DNA of 64,000 nt from Fibrobacterota bacterium (lineage in GTDB: Bacteria; Fibrobacterota; Chitinivibrionia; Chitinivibrionales; Chitinispirillaceae). The DNA is taken from positions 80,446 through 144,445 of the forward strand of contig JAEZKP010000025.1 of assembly GCA_023436145.1 (NCBI GenBank). Reading direction: 5' to 3'. This document shows, one piece after another, positions 44,941-52,934 of the stretch (positions are counted from its first letter, which is position 1; every line of letters starts with the position of its first letter). The notes under the pieces were generated by a model. The model had not been told where the DNA came from and did no database searches. It saw nothing but the letters and a program-made list of their open reading frames with translations. The position numbers and the translations under genes are program-made.

Positions 44941-46260
44941 ATGCTTCGAGCGCATGTGGATTTTTCGAAGAAACTTCGTGACTGGGATGGTTTTGGGATC
45001 TGTTTTACCGACAAAGCAGTAGTTGACCCCGAGGAATATTTCACTCTTAACAGTAATCACCAGCAGTTTCTGCGGTCAATTTTCGGTCACGATGGCCTGC
45101 GAGTGGGAATAATCAGGCTGTTTCTGGATCCCTTCCGCTTAGATTATTGTCAGCAGGATAATGATGAGGAGCATATTGAAGATCTGAATGAGTACCATTT
45201 CAGTGATTTTCCATCATTTCATACTCAATTGGCTCGTTTCGCACTCGAAATGGTAAGAAGTTGGGGAGGGGACTTAAAAATTATGCTCTCCAGCCTTTGC
45301 CCACCAGCATGGATGACCAGACAAAAGGAGTTATCTGGCCGTGATCTTGATCCGGTTAACCGCACTCACTATGGTAGATATATGGTTGCCTGGATAAGAT
45401 ATCTTTGTGCAACTGAAAACTTACCGGTTTATTGCCTTTCTTTACATAACAAAGGTGAAATGTGGCAACTATGGGATAGCTCGGGTATTCCGCTTTACTC
45501 TAATACCGGATTGAGCTTGTACTGGGCTCCTGAAATGGTTGTGGACTTTCTTAAACTTCTTCGCAGACAGCTAGATCATAATGGACTAGAAAATGTAGGG
45601 CTTAGCCCCGGTGATACCAAAAATTGGGGAAATTTTTACGACTGGGGCTACGCTGATCTGATTCTAGAAGATCCTCTGGCACTGAACTCTGTTTCGCTTT
45701 TAACTTCAAATGCCCTGCTATCTGGCAACGAAAACGATTTCTGCAGCACTGCAATAGACCTGTTTCACAAGAGAAGGCTTGAGCTGCACGCCTGGACTAC
45801 CACCGATGAACTCTCCAGCGTATATCCAGCCTCAATCTGTGCTTTATACAAATTAATCTATAGAACTAAAGTCAACTCAGTAATCCTCAGTACCAACCTT
45901 AAAAGTAAAGAACCCGGTTTTGTCTACAGTAAAGATTTCAGCTTCCTCAAACATATCTGTAAAGCTGGTCAGCCAGGTGTGGGAGTCTGTCAGGTTGCCT
46001 GCAACGGTCCAGATCTTTACCTCATCGGTTTTTCCAGCAACTCTACCAGAAACGCCGACTCCTTCGTTTTAATCAATGATGATAAATGTGAATGGAAAAT
46101 ACCTATCGAAATCCGGGGCTCTGCGAGTGCTGAATTTTCAGTCTTCCGTACTTCATCTTCTGAGAACTTTGTCCGGTTACCAAATGTTCCAGTAAAGGAA
46201 GGCAAAATTCATTTCCTTGCACCGGCTAAATCAGTAAGCAGTTTTTTTGCACTGATTTAA
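44941..46260 (+). CDS. GH30-like glycoside-hydrolase-fold protein with altered acid/base site, no signal peptide
   Basis: A 439-aa protein with GH30 landmarks: WDGFGICF near 15-22, RVGIIRLFLDPFR at about 54-66, SLCPPAWM near 118-125, and a C-terminal beta domain ending SVSSFFAL. At the position of the usual Asn-Glu acid/base (SLQNEP or HNEGE) it reads HNKGE (169-173), so the catalytic Glu is replaced by Lys or shifted. The expected nucleophile area near 284-291 reads WTTTDEL. No signal peptide is visible. It may be inactive, a binding protein, or a cytosolic glycosidase using another residue. A 230-base gap precedes it; a GH26 gene follows. Confidence 0.75.
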   Translation: MLRAHVDFSKKLRDWDGFGICFTDKAVVDPEEYFTLNSNHQQFLRSIFGHDGLRVGIIRLFLDPFRLDYCQQDNDEEHIEDLNEYHFSDFPSFHTQLARFALEMVRSWGGDLKIMLSSLCPPAWMTRQKELSGRDLDPVNRTHYGRYMVAWIRYLCATENLPVYCLSLHNKGEMWQLWDSSGIPLYSNTGLSLYWAPEMVVDFLKLLRRQLDHNGLENVGLSPGDTKNWGNFYDWGYADLILEDPLALNSVSLLTSNALLSGNENDFCSTAIDLFHKRRLELHAWTTTDELSSVYPASICALYKLIYRTKVNSVILSTNLKSKEPGFVYSKDFSFLKHICKAGQPGVGVCQVACNGPDLYLIGFSSNSTRNADSFVLINDDKCEWKIPIEIRGSASAEFSVFRTSSSENFVRLPNVPVKEGKIHFLAPAKSVSSFFALI

Positions 46261-46419
46261 TAGATGGCCTTGTGGATAGGGCTTCAGATGGTGTATAATA
46301 TCTTTAGGAGTTGGGTTTTAATGAAGGTTTATATTCTGGTATATTGAATTGAAATTTAAAACAGATACAGAGTAAACCATTTTATCTCTACTCTCCTGTT
46401 TTTTAGAGGGAGGTTTTAC

Positions 46420-47475
46420 TTGAGAGTAGCTTTTTGGGGAAAGGCTTTAGCCGGAGTAATTTTCTTAGTATTGCTTCATTCATGTGCTCATTACAAGCCG
46501 CCGATAACCTATTCAAATAATGCTGCTTATTTGCTCTGTTCTGCCGGAAACCGTGAGCTTCCTTTGACAAATGCTCAGCGGTTCGGTTTCTTTTCCAGTA
46601 AGCTCTGGAATGACTATCAGGAGAGCCTCAAAGATGAAATCGCTGTATTTGGAGCTGTTCCTGGATATGTACTATGGTATATTCAGTTTGGTGATGATTT
46701 TCCTTTGCAAATAGCTGAACATAATAAGAAGCTGGATATCTACACTGTTATTAACCAGGATCTTAAATCAGACCAGTTCTCTCCAGAGCAAAATGAGAAG
46801 ATTTTGGAGGAAATAGTTGATGGCAAATGGGATGATTACTTCAAACGTTTTGCTACTCAGGCTTCAGAAATCCAGACAAAGGTATATTACAGATTCGGTT
46901 ATGAAATGAACGGAGACTGGTTCCCCTGGGGAGAGAAAAAAAAGCTTTTTGTGAGTGCATGGAGACATGTTCATAAAATTTTTAAAAAAGAACAGTTGCA
47001 TAACATTCAATGGGTTTTCAGTCCTGGAGTGGTTTGGGGGGAGAAGACTTTTGAATCCGACATTCTCCCTTATTATCCAGGTGATGAGTATGTGGATATT
47101 GTTGCTTTGGATGGCTACAATTTCGGAGATCAGCACGACCAGTTTCACCAATGGGAATCTTTTCATAAAGTGTATGCCGGATCTATCGCAGGTCTAATGA
47201 GTTTTAATAAACCTATGTGGATTGCAGAGATTGGATGTCCCTCAGAACCCAGGCGTCACCAGTGGTTACGGGATTTTCTGGAGTTTTTTGATAATAACAG
47301 TTGTTTTGAGGTCTTTTTCTGGTTTAACGATGATAAAGATAATGAACCCAATTTCCGGATAGATGCTGATGAGACCTCGTTGGCCATCTTTAGAGAATGG
47401 GCTCAGAGAGTCAATCGCAATACTGGTCCCACCGATGAACTGGCTGGTTTACGGTTCAGATCATCTGATAACTGA
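46420..47475 (+). CDS. GH26-family endo-mannanase-like lipoprotein
   Basis: A 351-aa lipoprotein with TTG start; GAGGGAGG, 6 bases upstream, makes this start convincing. The signal ends Leu-His-Ser-Cys (Cys22). The GH26 fold shows the acid/base Glu in YYRFGYEMNG (about Glu162) and the nucleophile in MWIAEIGCPSEP (about Glu270), plus the Trp/aromatic sugar-binding loop WFPWGEKK. GH26 enzymes cut beta-1,4-mannan or related beta-glucans. The mature enzyme is probably on the outer surface. It follows the GH30-like gene by 160 bases in the same direction. Confidence 0.9.
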   Translation: MRVAFWGKALAGVIFLVLLHSCAHYKPPITYSNNAAYLLCSAGNRELPLTNAQRFGFFSSKLWNDYQESLKDEIAVFGAVPGYVLWYIQFGDDFPLQIAEHNKKLDIYTVINQDLKSDQFSPEQNEKILEEIVDGKWDDYFKRFATQASEIQTKVYYRFGYEMNGDWFPWGEKKKLFVSAWRHVHKIFKKEQLHNIQWVFSPGVVWGEKTFESDILPYYPGDEYVDIVALDGYNFGDQHDQFHQWESFHKVYAGSIAGLMSFNKPMWIAEIGCPSEPRRHQWLRDFLEFFDNNSCFEVFFWFNDDKDNEPNFRIDADETSLAIFREWAQRVNRNTGPTDELAGLRFRSSDN

Positions 47476-47593
47476 ACTGGAATCGGGCAACTCAAAACTG
47501 CTTCTTTATTCAATCCTGGCTTTCTCTGTTGCTTCGCAATATCTATTTTGCGTATTTGTATCTTCCTCAAATCCTAAACTGATATAGCAACCA

Positions 47594-50098
47594 GTGGTTT
47601 TATTCACAGAAGAAGAAATTAAAAAGTACACGTTTGAAGCGGTCTTTGAGCAGGCTCAGCGTTGTTTTAATAAAGGCAGAGTTTTAAGCTTGAGCTTTAT
47701 CGGAGATGGCATAATTGCCACCGTGAAAGACCAGACTATCTGCAGAGTCGTTTTAAACAGAGAAAAAGACGGACTGAAATTTAGTTGTACTTGTAAATAT
47801 TCCTATGGCGGTGCCTGCGAACATGTTGTGGCTGCTATGCTTGCTGCCAATAATAATCAGGCGATACAGGTCGGGCTAGATTTTGAGGCCACCGCTTATG
47901 AGGAGCAGTCTCCGGAACAGTTTTCTGACATAGAACCTACCCGTAATTACAGTGAAGCTGCAATAATTGATCTTCAATCAGTTAAACCAGTTGGCAGGCT
48001 CTATCTTTTTGAAAGTGATTCAATGCTTCTGGTTGAGTTACGTTTTTCCTATAATGGTGGAATGGCAGAATTTAACCGTACCGATACAGCTCTTGAGAGG
48101 CTGGTGGCTTCCCCGGATGGAAATGTATACCGGGTTATTCGTTCGAAAGCCAGAGAAACTTCCCTGACTTCTATTTTGGCCAATTTCGAGTTAACGCCGT
48201 ACCAGACCGGCATTTACACTCCCTGCTGTGATCCACGGATATGGACTCTGCATGAGTTGCCCCGTTTGGCAAAAGAGGGTTTTGAAATCTACGGGCAAGA
48301 AAAGCTCACCATCACCAATGCCAGAAAATCGACACCAAAATTGACAGTTGCAGTGAGCTCTGAGCAGGGAGTATTTGATTGTCTGGTCTCCCTGAGTGTG
48401 GATGGAATCTCGGCTACATTGGCTTCCCTGATAATGGCTGTAAAGCAGAGGAATCGATTTGTGCTGCTTTCTGACGGGACATCAGGAATTATTCCTGAGG
48501 AGTGGCTGGAGAAATTCTCCAGCTTGTTTTCTGTGTTGGAAATAGATTCATCTCAGAAAAGCCTGAAGATTAAATCTGCTCATCTGGCATTGGTATCCAT
48601 GCTTTTTGAGATGGCGGACCAAAGAATTGCTGATAAGGAATTTGAGTTGAAACGGAGGGATCTTGAGAATTTTTCCGGTGTAGAGAAAAAAGCTCTTCCT
48701 TTAGATTTCCATGCTTCCATGCGTCCATATCAACAGGCTGGATACGAATGGTTTTATTTTCTGAAAAAATACCGTTTTGGCGGTTGTCTTGCCGATGATA
48801 TGGGGTTAGGTAAAACCGTACAGGCTCTGGCTTTATTACTTAATGAGAAACAGTTAGGGGAGGGGCAGCCTTCATTGGTAATTGTTCCTACTACACTTCT
48901 TTTTAACTGGCAGAGAGAGGCATTGAAATTTGCCCCATCTTTGGGTATCGTTCTTTTTCATGGAGCTTCCAGGGATCGCTATAAAGATATTATCTGCATG
49001 TCAGATGTGGTACTGACCTCTTATGGGACAGTGCTGAGGGATATTGAATTTCTTAAAACGATTAATTTTCATTATATTATTCTTGATGAAGCTCAATCGA
49101 TAAAAAATCCGGCATCTCAGATCAGTCGTGCTCTTAATCAGCTAAGAGGTAGTTATCGTCTGGCTTTAAGTGGAACTCCAGTGGAGAACAATCTTTCGGA
49201 GCTCTGGTCACTTTTTTCCTTTATCAATCCAGGAATGCTAGGCTCATTTAGTAATTTCGCCCGCAATTTCATCCGGCCTATACAAAAGGAATTGAACGAT
49301 AATGCTGTTGGAATTTTGAGGAAAATGATTTTTCCTTTCATTTTGAGAAGAACCAAAGAGCAGGTTGCCAAAGATCTTCCTCCAAAAAATGAGATCGTAC
49401 TTTATGCGGATATGCTGGAGCAGCAGAAAACTCTTTATGAAATCACCAGAGATACTTACCGTGGTAAATTAAAGCATTCTATAGATACTCATGGGATTGA
49501 GCACTGTCGATTTGAGATACTGGAAGGTTTACTGCGTTTACGGCAGATCTGTTGTCATCCTAAACTTTTTGATTCTGCATTTAACGGGGATTCTGGTAAA
49601 TTTCAGCTAACACAGCAAAGTATTCAGGAAGTGGTAGCTGAGGGGCACAGGGTTTTGGTTTTTTCCCAGTTTGTAAGTGCATTGGAATTATTGAGGCAGC
49701 GAATCAGAGAATCTGGCATCAGTAGCGAAATTTTAACTGGTGCTACACGGGATCGACAGGCAGTCGTAGATCGTTTTCAGAAAAAAGGTGGAGCACAGGT
49801 ATTTTTGATAAGTTTAAAAGCTGGTGGTACAGGATTAAATCTTACCAGTGCTGATTATGTTATGCACATAGATCCGTGGTGGAACCCCAGTGCAGAAAAT
49901 CAAGCTTCGGATAGAGCATACCGGATAGGGCAGACCAAGACAGTTTTCATTTACAAAATGATAACCAGAGACTCAATAGAGGAGCACATTTTAGAATTGC
50001 AGCAGAGAAAGAAGAACCTGATGCAGAGTGTAATAACTACAGAGGGTGCATTTTTCAAAAATCTCGACAAGCAGGATATACTATCACTGTTTTGCTGA
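47594..50098 (+). CDS. SNF2-family helicase-like ATPase with SWIM zinc finger
   Basis: An 834-aa cytoplasmic protein. The N-terminal SWIM finger is at about 57-80 (CTCKYSYGGACEHVVAAML; CxC...CxH). A middle domain of about 300 residues is not recognisable by eye. The Swi2/Snf2 motor spans 375-830: DDMGLGKTVQ (motif I), LDEAQSIKNP (DEAH-like DEAQ), ALSGTPVENNLSELWSLF, VFSQF and QASDRAYRIGQTKTVFIYKM (motif VI). Such bacterial proteins are proposed to remodel protein-DNA or RNA-polymerase complexes. GTG start with weak ribosome site. Often seen next to restriction or phage-defence genes elsewhere, but no such partner is in view here. Confidence 0.92.
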   Translation: MVLFTEEEIKKYTFEAVFEQAQRCFNKGRVLSLSFIGDGIIATVKDQTICRVVLNREKDGLKFSCTCKYSYGGACEHVVAAMLAANNNQAIQVGLDFEATAYEEQSPEQFSDIEPTRNYSEAAIIDLQSVKPVGRLYLFESDSMLLVELRFSYNGGMAEFNRTDTALERLVASPDGNVYRVIRSKARETSLTSILANFELTPYQTGIYTPCCDPRIWTLHELPRLAKEGFEIYGQEKLTITNARKSTPKLTVAVSSEQGVFDCLVSLSVDGISATLASLIMAVKQRNRFVLLSDGTSGIIPEEWLEKFSSLFSVLEIDSSQKSLKIKSAHLALVSMLFEMADQRIADKEFELKRRDLENFSGVEKKALPLDFHASMRPYQQAGYEWFYFLKKYRFGGCLADDMGLGKTVQALALLLNEKQLGEGQPSLVIVPTTLLFNWQREALKFAPSLGIVLFHGASRDRYKDIICMSDVVLTSYGTVLRDIEFLKTINFHYIILDEAQSIKNPASQISRALNQLRGSYRLALSGTPVENNLSELWSLFSFINPGMLGSFSNFARNFIRPIQKELNDNAVGILRKMIFPFILRRTKEQVAKDLPPKNEIVLYADMLEQQKTLYEITRDTYRGKLKHSIDTHGIEHCRFEILEGLLRLRQICCHPKLFDSAFNGDSGKFQLTQQSIQEVVAEGHRVLVFSQFVSALELLRQRIRESGISSEILTGATRDRQAVVDRFQKKGGAQVFLISLKAGGTGLNLTSADYVMHIDPWWNPSAENQASDRAYRIGQTKTVFIYKMITRDSIEEHILELQQRKKNLMQSVITTEGAFFKNLDKQDILSLFC

Positions 50099-50108
50099 TT
50101 TTCCCAGG

Positions 50109-50155
50109 GTAGCAAAAATGCAACTTGGGATTAAGTTGTAGCGAAAATGCAACTT
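50109..50155 (+). repeat. Pair of 18-base direct repeats
   Basis: GTAGCAAAAATGCAACTT (50109-50126) is repeated at 50138-50155 with one base changed (A to G). The starts are 29 bases apart. Such spaced repeats can be transposase-binding sites of an insertion-sequence end or operators; no transposase gene is nearby. Confidence 0.7.
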
Positions 50156-50230
50156 TGCGGGTGGATCTTGTGTCTGAGATTCCTTTTAAAATCAGATCAT
50201 TATGGGGCAGAGCCTTATCGGCATGTAATT

Positions 50231-50239
50231 TGCTATAAT
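50231..50239 (+). promoter_or_regulatory. Extended -10 promoter (TGCTATAAT)
   Basis: A perfect TATAAT at 50234-50239 is preceded by TG at the extended -10 position. There is no good -35, as usual for extended -10 promoters. It points to the candidate RNA that starts near 50246. Confidence 0.6.
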
Positions 50240-50245
50240 AGCTAC

Positions 50246-50357
50246 TAACCTGAATATTTTAAGTGATCAGGAGGGCCACATCAACTCTGTTTAATACACC
50301 TGCCTACAGAGATGGAATGAGCTGGTGGACGGGTAACCTCTCACCCGTCCTTTTTTT
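50246..50357 (+). ncRNA. Candidate small RNA with own promoter and terminator
   Basis: About 110 bases transcribed from the extended -10 promoter at 50234 to the strong intrinsic terminator at 50327-50357. There is no sensible reading frame. Predicted helices are CCTGA/TCAGG (50249-50253 with 50267-50271) and CTCTGT/ACAGAG (50285-50290 with 50306-50311), with flanking CCAC/GTGG-type complementarity that could join them. No match by eye to 6S, SRP, tmRNA, RNase P or GEMM. Alternative: an untranslated tail of the SNF2 gene. Confidence 0.55.
50327..50357 (+). terminator. Strong intrinsic terminator
   Basis: A perfect 8-bp hairpin GGACGGGT (50327-50334) with ACCCGTCC (50343-50350), 8-base loop, followed by seven T (50351-50357). 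It ends the candidate RNA. Confidence 0.95.
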
Positions 50358-50435
50358 AGTAAAGAAATGCTCTTGCATTATCAATAAAAAGTTACTTTGA
50401 GGGACTTGCTTCGCCCTTTTATTCTTATGTCTGCT

Positions 50436-50463
50436 TCCCGGAATACTTCCGGGAGTAGGTTTT
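50436..50463. other. Stem-loop between convergent transcripts
   Basis: A 7-8 bp stem (CCCGGAA at 50437-50443 with TTCCGGG at 50447-50453) followed by GTTTT on the plus strand. It lies about 35 bases past the end of the minus-strand SDR gene and could act as a second plus-strand or a weak bidirectional terminator. Confidence 0.45.
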
Positions 50464-50487
50464 ACTCCCAGCTTTACTGTTCTCTAT

Positions 50488-51243
50488 TCACTTATAGTCC
50501 ATTTTCTTTACTGCCCCTCCATCGATTATAAAGTTTTGCCCGGTTATAAACAGGTTATTTTCTGTCAGGTAAAGCACCATTGAGGCAATATCGTAAGGAG
50601 TACCGATTCTTTGCAGTGGTTGTTGGGCTTTATCATGTTTGGAATGTTCGGGAACGATTCTGTTTTTTACCTTCTTCCAATCGCGTACTTCTATCCATCC
50701 GGGCGATATGCAGTTTACTTTCACTTTCGGTGCAAGGCTTATAGCCAGAGCATGGGTCAGGGAGACTAATCCACCTTTAGATGCAGAATAGGCTTCGGTA
50801 TCTGGTTCGGACATCAAGGCTCTGGTAGAGCTTATATTGATTATCGATCCGTTGTTTATTGCAAGATGGGATGCTGCGTATTTGGAACAGAGAAATGCAC
50901 CGGTAAGATTGGTGCTGATAATGTTATTCCACTCATGCAGGGTTAGCGCCTCCATTGGCTTGCTTTCAAAAATCGCTGCGTTGTTTATCAGGAGGTAAAT
51001 GTTACCGAATTTATTGATTGTCTCGTTGATGGTAAAGATTACCGATGGTTCGCTTCGAATGTCGGTTTCAATAAAAAAGACTGAACCAAAGTCTTTTAAC
51101 TCTTTTTCAGTTTCCTTTCCTGCTTCAGAATCGATTTCGGCAAGTACTACACCATATCCCTTCTTCAATAGCTCCAGCGCAATTCCTTTACCTATTCCCT
51201 GAGCCCCACCAGTGATAACTGCTGCCTTTTTATCTGTAATCAT
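50488..51243 (-). CDS. Short-chain dehydrogenase/reductase
   Basis: A 251-aa SDR enzyme: NAD(P)-binding VITGGAQGIGKGIALELL (TGxxxGxG), LINNAAIFE (NNAA-like), catalytic Ser in INISSTRALMSEP, and YSASK (Tyr/Lys catalytic pair), ending ITGQNFIIDGGA. Oxidises or reduces an alcohol or ketone; substrate unknown. AAGGAG lies 7 bases before ATG. Cytoplasmic, single gene. Confidence 0.93.
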   Translation of the reverse strand: MITDKKAAVITGGAQGIGKGIALELLKKGYGVVLAEIDSEAGKETEKELKDFGSVFFIETDIRSEPSVIFTINETINKFGNIYLLINNAAIFESKPMEALTLHEWNNIISTNLTGAFLCSKYAASHLAINNGSIINISSTRALMSEPDTEAYSASKGGLVSLTHALAISLAPKVKVNCISPGWIEVRDWKKVKNRIVPEHSKHDKAQQPLQRIGTPYDIASMVLYLTENNLFITGQNFIIDGGAVKKMDYK

Positions 51244-51398
51244 TAGTTCTCCTTAAAATTAAGCTCAATTCTTGTAGTGGGCGAATTTTATGCCAGAAAA
51301 TATTCTGGCACTATCTTACAATAGAAAGTTAATTCTGCCCCTGGGCAGAAAAATGGCGCGGGTGTCGATTAGTTTGCACTGGAGAACAGGGAAAAAGG

Positions 51399-52934
51399 CT
51401 AAAACTTGGGCATTATAATTTTTACCGGAACTGAGTATTCGTGAACTGTATCTTTTAAGAAAACAGATAATTTTACCTCATATTCGCCATCCAGCTGAAA
51501 GCGGAATTCTTTGGAAGCAGAACCCAGCTCAGGACCTCTTTTGGGGAAGTCCCAGTAGTATATTGCATTGTCGTAGCTTTTCGGGGCATTTTCCAGTTTG
51601 AAATAGACTTCCTGATATGTAAAGGCAGGAACCGGGTATGCTGCCAGGCAGGTTTTATTTTCACTATCACCTGTCACGATAATCGTATCTGATATAGTGT
51701 CTGTAGCCCATTTGTCATCATACGCTATCACAGTAACCGGATATTTACCGGCATACCAGTATGTAAACACAAATTCAGAGGCAGCGAAAAATTCGTGTCC
51801 TGTGCCAAGTATCCACTTGTAATGGATAAACTCCCCATCACTGTCGCTGGCTAAAACCGAAAAGTGAACCTTCAGGGGTGAATCTCCCGAATCCGGTGTG
51901 ATAACCAAATTGCTGATTTGAGGAGGTTTGTTGGCTATGGGGGTAACCTGAATAAAAATGCTGTCTATATCCGAAGAGCCGGAGTCATCTACCACCTTAA
52001 CGTATACTTTGTATATTCCCGGGTTATTGTAGTGATGTGAAGATTCAGTAGTCCAGATTGCGCTGCCATACTCGCCAAAGAAAAAATATTTGCTGGTCTT
52101 TTCAGTAAAAGAGGTGTAATTTACCATAAAATCCACCTCCTGCATCACACTGATATTGTGTGGCTCGTAAGTGATACTGTTAATTACTGGCGGGTAATAC
52201 GGCGGGTTTTCTTTAAATATCAAATCCAGGCTCATGGAGTGCTCTCGCTCCAATATGTCAATAGCTTTAAGGGTGATTGTCTTTTTTCCGGTGTCATTGT
52301 TAAAAAAACGGTAGGATAAAGTGTCAAGTATTCTCGATGAATGTGTGCCAATAGATTTTCTCACATTGTCTGAAGGGGAGATTACATATATGAGCTCTTT
52401 GAGAAGATTATTACTGTCAAAAACCTCAGTTGTAAATTGAACGGTGTAATCCTTTCCGGTAAAAAGAGTGTCTTCATTGCTGAGAAAATTTATGATGCGG
52501 GGGCCGCTTTTATGGTGGAGAATAAAGACTTTCTGTTCTATTGTGGTTTCAGAACCAGTCTTTTCGGTGGTTTGAAACTCAAGAAGGTGGGTTCCGCTGT
52601 CCTGGAGGACAAGATGAATCGAGTCCTCAATTAGATCCTTATCTTCTTCATTTCCATTGATATAGTGCAGGTAAAGTATATCAAGATCGGTATCCTGTCT
52701 GGCTCCCCCTTTGGCTGAGGCAGATATGGTTAAGTCCAAAGGAGTGAAAGCATAGAAAGTATCATTGCTGCTGAAGCTGATTTTTGAAGAGTCAAACAGC
52801 AATACAACTGACAACTCCGGAGGAGTAGCCCTATAAAGGGGACTTTGCGGGTCAAAATGATTGTCCCGGTATGCGCACCTGAATAAAAGAAATATGATGC
52901 AACTAAAATAAAAGATGAACCGGCTATTACTCAT
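51399..52934 (-). CDS. PKD-domain lipoprotein, last gene of the ECF-sigma operon
   Basis: A 511-aa exported protein whose signal ends Leu-Phe-Arg-Cys-Ala-Tyr; the Cys suggests lipidation though Arg at -1 is not canonical. It contains several beta-sandwich modules; the best is a PKD domain near 330-425 (PDSGDSPLKVHFSVLASDSDGEFIHYKWILG, then YWYAGKYPVTVIAYDD). A further PKD-like block, TTESSHHYNNPGIYKVYVKVVDDSGSSD, lies at about 295-325. The start overlaps the end of the anti-sigma-like gene by 4 bases, so it is translated with it; envelope sensor or surface component of the same signalling unit is inferred. Confidence 0.82.
   Translation of the reverse strand: MSNSRFIFYFSCIIFLLFRCAYRDNHFDPQSPLYRATPPELSVVLLFDSSKISFSSNDTFYAFTPLDLTISASAKGGARQDTDLDILYLHYINGNEEDKDLIEDSIHLVLQDSGTHLLEFQTTEKTGSETTIEQKVFILHHKSGPRIINFLSNEDTLFTGKDYTVQFTTEVFDSNNLLKELIYVISPSDNVRKSIGTHSSRILDTLSYRFFNNDTGKKTITLKAIDILEREHSMSLDLIFKENPPYYPPVINSITYEPHNISVMQEVDFMVNYTSFTEKTSKYFFFGEYGSAIWTTESSHHYNNPGIYKVYVKVVDDSGSSDIDSIFIQVTPIANKPPQISNLVITPDSGDSPLKVHFSVLASDSDGEFIHYKWILGTGHEFFAASEFVFTYWYAGKYPVTVIAYDDKWATDTISDTIIVTGDSENKTCLAAYPVPAFTYQEVYFKLENAPKSYDNAIYYWDFPKRGPELGSASKEFRFQLDGEYEVKLSVFLKDTVHEYSVPVKIIMPKF

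Noticed and set aside
50246..50357. SRP RNA, 6S RNA or GEMM riboswitch identity for the small RNA
   Set aside because: Lacks the SRP GGAAGCAGCC-type loop, the long 6S bubble and the GEMM core.
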